Assembly: GCA_023052935.1 (NCBI GenBank)
Contig: CM041298.1
Coordinates: 65,621,838 to 65,685,837 of the forward strand
Reading direction: 5' to 3'
Length of the DNA: 64,000 bases
Origin: Piezodorus guildinii
Taxonomy: Eukaryota; Arthropoda; Insecta; Hemiptera; Pentatomidae
A program made the translations under genes and the position numbers. Every line of letters starts with the position of its first letter. The first letter of the stretch is position 1. Positions 34,401-46,400 of the stretch are shown here, piece by piece. The notes beneath the pieces are model-generated. The model ran no database searches. It saw only the letters and a list, made by a program, of their open reading frames with translations, and was not told the origin of the DNA.

Positions 34401-37400
34401 AAATTTTAAATCAATCTAGTTAAATTAACAATGTAGTTATACAAGATATTTCGAGAAGATTTCTATTATTTTTGTATTTTTATAACTTTGACTTTCAATA
34501 ATAAACACTCATTAGGTTTTTCAAATTGATAAATACAACAGTTATATGTAAAAAAAAAAAAAAAAAAAGATAAAATTTTCAGGTCATTGAATTCACTGAA
34601 TAAATAAATATTGCAATTGCCATTGCCAATATAAATAACAATTATTGAAACCTATTTATTTTGATAATACACACATTCGAATCCTTTACCTTTATTTTAA
34701 GATTGGATATAATTAGTTGACCGAGAATTACGAGAAGGAATTAGTCTGGGTGGCGGTCGATTAATGAATCAATTATTATCTACCTATTTAGTAGAAGTAG
34801 GTAGATATGAAAGTATGTACAAAAGGTCTACCTACCTACATCCCATTTCACTAAATTGTACCTAGTTTCCACTCTCCTGCAATACGGTACATATCTCCAC
34901 TCAACTCAATTTTTCAATGTTTCTTATTTCATGTAATGTTTTATACCTTAGTACATTATCTTTAGTCTATTATCTGCTCTGTATAGCTCTCTCATTATTA
35001 TACCTTAGTCATTGTAATTTAATTAACCGATTTTGGTACACATCTAGTTTCAAGGTACTTTCTATGCCTCATCTTCAGATTATTAAAAATCATATATATT
35101 TCCATATTATATCATAATATGTATGAATAATAGTACATTATTATATGACCTACATTATGACATCTAGTTCCTTTTTATGTTTTAACATTGGCATCCTTTA
35201 GCTCAATATTTTTGAAATACTATATTTAATCTCATTGTAAATGTATATCTTTTGTATCTTTTTAGCCCTGATGATGACCCAAAATGGGGGTCGAAACGTT
35301 GGCAGAAAATAAATGTTTGAAACTACCTCATTGTTTCATTAAATGACCGCCACCCGGACTAATTCCTTCAAGTAATTTATGTTAAGATGTTTAACTTCCA
35401 TTTATCAATTTATTAATAAAAATCTTGACATTAGTCTAACCACTGTTCATTACTTTTCTGAAATGTAATTTCATTCCACATAGAACTAATTGTGGTTAAT
35501 TTTAACACAAGTATTATACCTATATTTGTTTCTTGTTCAAAGAGCTCTTTCTGAACATTCTAAATTAGATTGACATTCTGTCAAAGTGCATGTTCTCATA
35601 TAACATGCACAATAATTCAGGTCCATTTATTGAAATCTTTCATGCGTAATTAAATTAAAAACAAATAGTATTTTTCAATGTTTTTTGTAACTTTGGTGCA
35701 CATAAAATATCTTACTAGTTATATTATATTATATTATACTCGTATATAATACAAATGTGAAATTTATATAAATATTAAACTTAAAACTCAACTTCCTCAT
35801 AATTAACAAAAGTAAAACATAGAGTATGGACAATTATAAATAGGCTCTAAAGCTTTTCATGGACAGATAAATAATCTAATAAAAAAGTGCTTAAGGAAAA
35901 GTCATAGGTTCTATAGTTCCATCAAAATTTATTGCTTTTTAAACTTTCATCTATCTTTGGTTGATATGCGGCAAAATCTATGGTTTGCAATTTACACATA
36001 CTTTTTAAATATACTCATGAATAGACATTACTAAAAATTTAAGAAAGACTCCACAATACTAATAGGAAAATTGAATGGTTTACACCATTAAAAACCTTTT
36101 GGTGTGGCCTTTAATGACTTTTAAAGGACTATAAATGAGGTTATTAAAATGTAGATGATATATTCAAATCCCAATTTTTATGTTTAATAAAAAAATTCGA
36201 AATATACAACTAGATACATGACTTTTTCCTATGGATTTTTTTTGTTAGATCATCTGTTTGGCCATGAGAAGCATTTGACCAGATTTATAGTCTGAAATGT
36301 AATTCTAAAACAAGAAAATAAAAGTTTTCTGATCAAACAAGTATAATAAATTTTCTTATAATTAGCAGCAACAATAAAGGCTTTAGCAATGGCATTATAA
36401 AATAATACTAAATTTCAAATTATATATCTTATCAATAATTAAAATAATATTCAAAGGTATATTATTATTTCTGGCACAATATGCACAATTTATACATTCT
36501 AGGAGCCAATACAGGCATTAAATTATAATATTTTAAAAAATACATTAGCTCTGAAACAAAAGCTAATAAAAAAAAAAAAAAAAGATAATGCAATTAATAA
36601 ACATTTCAGGTATTTAAATACGGACTAAATGAAACAATATCACCTACTAAAACCTATTTGTTAAATACTAATATCACACTGTAAAACCACAGAAATTTCT
36701 GCAATACAAAAGCAACTGAAGTTGCCAACTAGTGGAACAGAGCATTTGCAATAGCAATTTAACTAAAATAAATTAAACTAGAAATGTTTAGACAGAAAGT
36801 TGTAAAATATGACCGGTAGACATGGTCATAATGTCTTGTTCCTGTGGTGTTTCCTTCCACATCATCACTTCACCGGAACTGGAAACAAAAGGAAGAGAAT
36901 TCAAATCTAGCTCCTCATTTCTCTTATATTTTATTAGCAAGTTATGAAAATCTAATAAATCAATAGTTAATAGATATATATTTTAAAAACTTGTTGAAAA
37001 GTAATCATAATCATATATAGGTAGGGATGGTGTTTTAGGGCGATAAATGACGAGATTATTACGCCCGATAATCATATATAAATAAACCCCCACCTGACAG
37101 TAAAACTGACTATTTAAATAAATATTGGGTCGTCTTAAAAATAATGCAAGATTTGGAGTTTTCTTTAAAATATCTCTCAACATAACAAATTATTTATTAT
37201 ATTATCCTATTATGAAGAGTTTTTAATATAAAATAGGTATTTTGAATACTATCTCTTCTTTTTGATAATTATTCATTTATTTCTCATACATAATTTAATT
37301 AACTATTCCTAGCCTGTGTATAAAATGATTAAGAGAATATGAAATTGTTAATAACCAATATATATTTAAAAACCTGACCATTATTAAAGTAAATAAGGAT

Positions 37401-40400
37401 TTTTAACTTATACAAATTTTTGACAATATTGGAAGATGTATTTATGTAAGTAAAGATATAATAGTATTTGGATTGTGGTATTGTGATAATGAATTGATTA
37501 AATGTGATATTTGTGTTTTGTTTAATGTTTTAAATTTTTTTAATTGTTAATAGTTTGTACTGTAAATTCTGAAGATGAGGCATTGTTAGACCCAAAACGT
37601 TAATTAAATTATGTATGAGAAATAAATGAATAATTATCAAAAAGAAGAGATAGCATTTCACTACTTAGAAATAATTTATTCTTTACTAAGAATTCAACAT
37701 ATGATATTCTAATAATTTTGTTGAGGATGTATAGTCGACTGTAGAAACTATTATAGGTGGAATAATCACGAGTCAGTCTTTTTCTAAATATTTTTAATTT
37801 TGCCGACATTTCGGCTCAAGCTTGTAAGCTGATAATGGCTCCTTAGTAGTTTATGCTTGGATATGGCTCACAAGCTAGAGCCGAAACGTCGGCAAAATTA
37901 AAAAAAAAATAAAGAAAAGATTGACTCCTGATTATTCCACCTATTCTAATAATTTTGTTTAACAAGTTTAAAATCAGCCATAATGGAACTCAGACGTTCA
38001 GAAACATCAATTAAGTCTGGAGCGAGGGCAGCATTAATGAGTCCAAACAATTTCGGGAGGGTGACTTCAGCCTTCTTTTAAACATCCTCTCTTGGCGTTT
38101 ATCAGCAAGGTTTGGGGAAAGAAAAGCCAAGAACAACTATTTGAGAACTTGCAAGGAAACTTAAGTTCAGTAAATGGACTGTCAATGACTACTTCAAGAC
38201 CATTGAATGGTGAAAAAGATAGAAAGTAGGTTCCACACACATTAAACGATTGTCAAATAAACCAGCATTAAGAGATTTATGCTACACTTCTTAGCTGAGA
38301 CAAAAATGACTATGTTCTGTCTGGAATTGTTACATGTGATGAAAAGTGGATACTTCGTGATAACAGTAGAGGTTCTGGACGGTGGCTTAACAAAGTAGAA
38401 GCAGCACTACGTTTTTCAAAGCTCCAACTCATAAAAAAAAGTTACTGTTAGATGGGCATCATTTGGTTTGTTTCTAGTACAGCTTCTTAATTCTTGGAGA
38501 AAAAATCAATGCTGAACATATTCCCTAATTAATGCATTGCATCAGAAATAGGCGATAATGAGGCTATTTATAGATCCCATCACCTCCTGAAAAATATTCC
38601 ACATATCCCAACCCTGTACCTAAGTAATAATCCTACAAAGTTCCACCCTACTGTCAGGAATCTGGGAGTAACCTTTGACCGTCACCTGTTCCCGCATGAA
38701 ACCCGAAAAACTCCTGGTTACCTCTCTAATATTTCCCCACTTCGACTATTGCTGTACGTTATACGATGGTGTTTCTGGGGATCTCAATCATCTTCGATGT
38801 CCCCAGATACACCTCCGTGTCTCATCTTTATGGCGAGTTGAAGTAGCTTTACACTTCCAATCGTCGCAAGTATTTCCTCGCATCTTTCCTTTACCAAGTT
38901 ATCCAATCCCACCGCCCATCATACATTTTTGACCTCCTACAATTCAAATCCTCTGTCTATCCTTGTTGTACATGCTCCAGGCCTTCAGAATTATACAGCA
39001 CCGCCCACCGAACTGCACATTTCAACAGATCCTTTCTCATTCGATCCTCAATTCTATGGAATTCTATCCCTCCTTCCATCGACGGATGGACGAGTGACGA
39101 CTCCAATTCTCTTTCTACCTTAAAATCCTGCATATTTATTCACTTAATGAATATCCAGGCTCAGTAGAATTGTAAATAAGCTTTTTTTTTATTTTTTATC
39201 TTGTTGTGATTGTTGTTTTCTTCACATTTAAATATGTCTAGTTTATATGAGTAATTCTTAATTTGTTTATATGTATTTAATATACTTTAATACTCCAAAG
39301 CACACTTTGTACATTCTGTATAATTTATTCTTAAGGGACATGTCTCAGAATAGTAAAGAATTTATTTATTATTATTATTATTTCTGGTCAATAAGCAGGA
39401 GCACATTCTGTTGCATGACAATGCCTGGCCACATGTCTCACCTGTGATCACAAAAACTGTTGGAGCTTGAATATGTAACTATGCCACATCTGCCCTACTC
39501 TCTGGGACTTCTCACCTAGAGATCATTATTTTTCTAGACTCCTGAACCACCACTTACCATGACAAAAAATTTAACGATTACAGAAAATTAGAAAATGCGT
39601 TTTGGAGTTTATCAATTTAAAAGGTACAAAATTTTATTTTGAGGGAATATAAAAGTTGACAACACGTTGGCAGAAATGAAGTGATAGTAGTGGGGACTAT
39701 TTTGATTAAAAAAAACAGTTGTATTTTTTTTAAAAACCAAAATCCTACATTATGTTCTGGACAACCCAATAAACAAAATGTTTGCAATATAATGTAATAA
39801 AGCTTTTTATCAAGATGGTCTATAAAATTTGATTAATTACTCATACCATTATACCTTCCTAAAATTAAAATTACAGATTAATTCTTTATAATTATACTTT
39901 TTTAAGAGTTAATAAAGACATAAGGGCAGTGCTCTAAGAAAAACTGTGACGGTATAGACTAAAGTCATTAAGGTAGAAGCAAAAAATATTAGCAAGGAAG
40001 ATGCTCAATGAATAATTAAACACAGCAAGCAGAAAAAACAAAAAAATTGCTTTGAGTTCAATAGCTATTAAATATGAAGCATTCAAAATACATACATGAC
40101 AATAATATATCAGTAAACAATTGAGGAAAATAGATATAAATAATTGAAAAATACAAACAAAATAATCAAGTTAATTAATTAGCCTACAACACAAGTTCAT
40201 ATATTTTTAATCCAGAAAATTAAAACAATATCAGATATTTCAATATTACGATTTTTTTTTTTTTTACTGATTTGAACTCCTCAAAAATCTTACAAAAAAA
40301 TTGTAGGTAATCTTTATTCAATGGCACTCCCAAGAAACGTTTTTGAGATTCTAAAAGTTCAGAAGTTCAGGGTTTTCTTCCATAAATATTTTCAAATCCA

Positions 40401-43400
40401 TTAAATAAATGAATAAAGTGATAATATTCAAAATTTTTCTACAGGCACTGACGAACAACTTATGGTTTTACACCTAAAACATCAACCAACTAAACTAACT
40501 AAATGAATTTGATTCCTATAGGAAGACAACTAGCATAACAGATATTTGTGGGTAATTAAAGAAGCTAAATTGGGTTCTATAAAAACAGATATATTCAGAG
40601 CAAAAGGCAATAATTAAAAAGTTTACAAACCTCTCTACTCTACAGACAGTAGGAGTCCTATATTTTGCGTATCCAGGTTTAATTAGGATAAGGGATCTTT
40701 AATGATTACTGTTTGTGCCTCCTCAGAAGGAGGGCATAACTAAGGATTTCTTACTCCCAATAAAAAACCCTAGGGCCACCCACAGGTTTGAACCTAAGAC
40801 CTCAAAGAAGACTATTATGCTAGCCACTACATAACACATGATCCATTTTAAGAATTTGTTACCGATTAATTCTTCTGAAATCTTGAGTTTTCTTATGACA
40901 ACTCTTATCTTTGGAAATTTATTTTTTACCATCGATTTCTTTAACAGTTTATCTTTATCCATTTTAATTATTATTTAAGTCTTCTTATTATAGAAAGTTG
41001 ATCATATTTAAGTTAGAGAATGATTACAGTTATTAGCACTTTAGAGAAAGATATTTTGAAATTTAGCACTTGAGCTGAAACTTGTGTTACAACCAATACA
41101 ATACAATTTGACTGAATATCAGTTATATATATATAACACCAGGTTCCATGTAAGCTACTTAAAGCAATATTCCTACTAAGAATAAACATAACATAAATTC
41201 TGCAGGTTCTGTCATAAGTGATTTTGTCTAAAATTCTAAACTTTTAAACATTTTATATTTTGGAATATAATGTTTTAATTTTGATATTGAGGTTCTTTCA
41301 ACTACTTTTGTTTCTGATTTTACTATTAGAACACACAGTGAAAGTTAAACTCTTTAAACACAACAGCAAATAAGCTAATTTTGATTAAAAGTTCAGTTGA
41401 CATTTACTTTCACTTACCTATATATGAAATATAAAGTAAGAGAAAGTATTGCGATCGTGAAAATTTTCGAATTCCAGTTTTAAACTAGGGTTAGGATTTC
41501 CTGAATCTAAATAACCAAGTCCCGTCAAAAAGGTCTGTGTGTGTGTGGCAACTCCCGGGCCAAAAAAAAAAAGTCCTATGAAACTGAAATTTCATATCTA
41601 AGACAACTATACACCCGAGATGTTACAGAAAATTTTTCATCAAAATCAGCTGACCAGAAAATGTAGTTTATACCATGCATTTTGCACCTTTTTACGATTT
41701 TCTCAAAAACGGTTCAAACAATTTTGATTAAACTCTATACATGGATGTAAAATTTGATGGGCTTTAATATGGTCTAGGTTTTATTTTGACTGAAATAGTT
41801 TGACAGGGCTTAAATTCTGATATTTTAAATATTCTTCCTCTAAAGTACCTTTAATTTTGTAGATTTCAAAAAATTTGGAACATCATCTTATTAGCATTGA
41901 TAAAAAACGGGTACATATGCAAATTCAGCGAATTTGAAAAACAACTAAAGGAGAAAAGTGCAAACATATTTTTTAATGCAATTTTTGTGTTTTTGAACAC
42001 AAGAATAGTAATAAAGACGTATAATATACCGTTGGATAGCTAAAGATTTTAGAAAAAATACTATCTAATACACAGAATTTTAAAGGTTTTTGGAGAGTGA
42101 TGAAAAGCCAATAAAACTAACTGATTATAGTAGATAGAAATATAATAGATTATTTATTGAAACCATCTTTCTATTGAAATTCAATTTAATGAATTCTTTA
42201 ACATTTTATTTGTATCTTTAAATGTATTCTTTAATTGATTTTAACAACAGAGGTAAGTTAAAGTCGTGTGTTGCGCAAACCAGATTTTTCATCAGAAATT
42301 TTATTAACTATTATACTAAAAATTTTGGTTGGATATTTTTCACTACCTTATTCAGGAATGGGATTTAGTAATATTATAATTAGATTAACAATATCTTCAA
42401 GAGCCTGTATAAATGTTCATAGTACCAGTGGTTCATCACAGAACATAAAAGCACATGAATAAACATTGTCAGACAACAAAAACTAAACAAACACAGCTTT
42501 CACAATTATCATAAGATTCAAATAATTTCTCCGGAACCATCTCTTTATTTTAAATATTATTTATTAATTCATCACTGATACATTAACATTTCGAGGTTTA
42601 CATACAAAAAAAAAAAATCCATATCATTCAATATCAGTCATATTTCATGAAAATCTCCTTATTTTTGTGTCAATAATGGCCATCTGGTAATTAAATTGGC
42701 TAAAAACTATTATATTATCACATATTTCTTATTCATCCGTACCTTGTTAAAAAATATACTATATTTGACTTAATAAATAAAAATATTTGACTAGTGATTC
42801 TGAAGATGAAACGTTAATGCATCAGTAATGAATTAATAAAGAATATTTAAAATGAAGATATGGTTCCGGAGAATTCATTTAAATATAACATACTCTTCAT
42901 AATTAGAAATTGAATCACAAGATTTAATTTTTTAAAAGTGATAAATCTTAAGTCATTTGTAATTGACAGTCCATAATTGAATTTTCCAAGAGTGGGAAAT
43001 TAAGTGCTTCTCTTGTACTGGGAAACTCACATCTGATTATAGGAGGTAAACTAATTAGACTACATTATAAAAAATGATGTATACATTTAAAGAGAGAGAA
43101 AAGTACTATTTACTCAATTACCTAAATATTATTACAAGTTAGCATCTGTCATTTTCCCTTTGATAACATCACAAATACAAAACTTTAAAATCACATCATA
43201 CCAAGAATTCTGGTTCAAGTCAAAATGCTGTGAGATAAAATATCACAACTAATTTTAAAACACTTTACAATAGTCAATTTTTTCCTTTTAGTTTATGGTA
43301 TATTGTAAGAAATATTCACTATCTTTATTTTTAACTTAACCATTAGCCGATTCGGCTACCTATGCATTACATGCAGCGGGTAACCTAGAATACTTCGGCT

Positions 43401-46400
43401 AATGCATATTTCCAAATAAAATACAAACATTCAGCATTTTGACTTAATTTTTTTCAATTCTAATATTAATAGTGCCAAAATTACAGGACTTATGCACAAA
43501 AAGCGCTAACTACTAAAATACATTCACTTGTCTTGTCAGAAGCATGCAATAAGTTTCAGTGCTAAAGCCTTTATTGACATAGGTAAATTAATTCACAAAT
43601 TATATCTTTTTAATATGATAATAAACAATAATCATACAAATAATTTCACCGATAGCCAGTTATAGAAGCCCAAGCTGAGTAAAAACAAACTCTCATGTTG
43701 ATTTCACAAATACTAAAGCAAGTCTCAACTCAAATAACAATTTTATTTAAAGAACTTAAAAATAAATAATTCTTGCCAGATGTTTTAAATATAATGTAAT
43801 GCTGCTGAAAAAGTTATAAAGTAGTTGTGTGGTTAAAATGCATAAGAATTGTGTCAACACATTTTCAATGAATTTTTAAAAATTTAAATTAGATAAGGTT
43901 CTCGATCATTCTAGCTTGCAATGATTATAAACTTATAAATGTATATGCCAATCAGTATGTTGGTTTCTATATTAATTTAACATCACTTTCTTCTGCTGAG
44001 GTTAATCATATGATGCTACAATGGAAGTGCTACAATTTCGCATATCCAGATTTGATTAGGATAGAGATCTTTAATGAGTATCTAACATTGTACTGGCTCG
44101 GGACCACCTTTTTAGGCTCCCTCCAAATTAAAAAACCCTAGAGCCATGTGCCAGGTTTGAATTAGTGACCTAGAAGGCATAGGAGGCTGTTATGCTACCC
44201 ACTACACCACAGATGACCCTAACAATCAGTAGGCCTTATATACTTCAACACCTTATACTATAGGGCGAGACTTGAGCTACTTAGCAGCCAAAACCTTGAG
44301 AATGACCACATTTTTTGCCTCTTTGATAATATTAATGAAGTTTGAATAATATTAATCAATTGCCTACTCACTTTGCAGCCGTGAATATATGCCCTGAGTT
44401 AGCAGCGAGGGCATTGATCGCTGAAGAGTGCGCTTTGATTTCCCCGAGGCAGCTGCAATCATGCGGCGACCATAACTTAATAGTACCATCCCTGCAGCCA
44501 GAAACCAGCAAACCTCCTCCAGTTTGACACATTCCTGTGACCCAGTCTTTGTGAGCACTGCTTAAAGACTGAAACAATGGTCAAATATCATTGAGAATAA
44601 AGAATAAATATATTTTTTATGAAACAAATAAAGTCGTAAACATATCTCGAAAAGCTAAGGGAACTAAATAAACACTCTTATTTTGGTATTTGAAGAATTC
44701 TGGTTCATAGGAAGTTATTCAAGCGATTCACTGATTATTTAAGAACTCCAATGATAAATCAATTCAGTATAATTTGTTTTCAAAAAATGAATATATATCT
44801 CCAATTTTCTTTTAAATTTATTTTTAAAATGTAGGTTAATATATATGTGAAGTATTTTTTGCTAAACTTTATTAAACCAAAGTTATATAAATTCCATCTA
44901 ATGTCAATTTTGCTGAATTTCTTCCATCATTAGTATATCACAGTCATTTTCTTTATTAATGTTTATCAAATTACATGAAATGAAAAATAATTTTATTCTG
45001 GGGGCATTCTGTTCCTTAAGAATAAAGAATAATTAACAGAAAAGGTCCAGTTTGTCTGGCTTCATTTAGATACATAATATCTTAACCGGCTAATAACTAT
45101 GAAATATGTAAAATTAAAATAAATAAAAGATATAAATAAAAACCGATGGAAACTTAATGAATTCAGTTGTGAATAAGTAAGTCAAGACAGTTTACATGTG
45201 TGCGGAAAAATGATCTTTCTGCAGGTTGAGAAATAAGTAGTGTTTGATTGTGGTTAGGGATGATTAAGGACTTTTCAAAGGAAGCTGTTTTGTGAGAGGA
45301 TATATAATAAATCAGTAAGCTGAGATCTTGTATTTAGGGTATGTTTATTTGTTTAACGTCCCTAAAGGACATAATAATTTAACGTCCCTAAAGGCATAAA
45401 TGCTTCTGTGGCTAATCGGACAATGCTACAGTGGGAGTCCTAAATTTTGCCTATCCAGGTTTTATTAGGATAAGGATCTTTAACGAGTACCTGACATCAC
45501 ACAGGCTCAGGACCACCTCTTAAAGTCCCCTCCGAAGGATGGCATAATTAAGGATTTTTTACTCCCATTAAAAAACCCTAGGATCACCTGCGGGTTTGAA
45601 CCAGTGACCTTTGGCATAAGAGGCTGTTATGCTAGCCACCCAGCTACAAGTGATCCCTATTTAAGGTATGTACAATAAGAGTGTGGAATAAGCAGATCAA
45701 ATATATAGGAAGGTTTTCTGTTCTTATGGATTGGAATATCAGGATACGTAGTACGTACGTGGGTGAATCAAATATAAACGAGACTTTTTGTCCTGGAAGC
45801 CCAGTGATGGTGCGGGAACGTTCCCGCTTTTAGAGGTGTTGGGTAGGGATGCCAGGAGTGGGGGAAGCAGGCAGGCGCATGCCCTCGAACTCACCAGTTA
45901 CTGTCGTGACGATGTCTGAGCAGGATGTATCCCCCTCGATTGTGCAACATATTATCAAATTTCTTGCTGCTGAAGGTGTAAAACCGGCTGAAATCTTGAG
46001 AAGGTTGACTGTACAGTTCGGGGAAGAGACACTTTCTCGTGCCAGAGTGTTTGCATGGCATAAACAGTTTGTGGAGGGTCGTGATCGTGTTCAGAATAAA
46101 AGCCATGACCGCAGACCCCGCTCCAGCATCACAGCAGACAACATCAGCCATGTTCGACAGCTTATTGAAGGTGACAGACGTCTAACCACCAGTGCCATTG
46201 CAAGTGAGGTTGGGATAAGCTAAGGAAGCACTTTTTCCATACTCACAGAGGAGCTAGGGTTTCGTAAGGTGTGTGCCAGGTGGATTCCTCGACTTCTCAC
46301 AGCTGAGAAAAAGCTGAACCGTTTGCAGGTCTGTGAAGGTCTTCTTGCAAGATTTCAGGCTGAGGGAGCCTCATTTCTCACTCACATTATCACCTGTGAT

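Noticed and set aside
44372..44568. KIF21 ending at exon 44568-44372 through read-through
   Set aside because: The frame stops soon after a strong GTGAGT donor, and two phase-matched terminal exons exist downstream.
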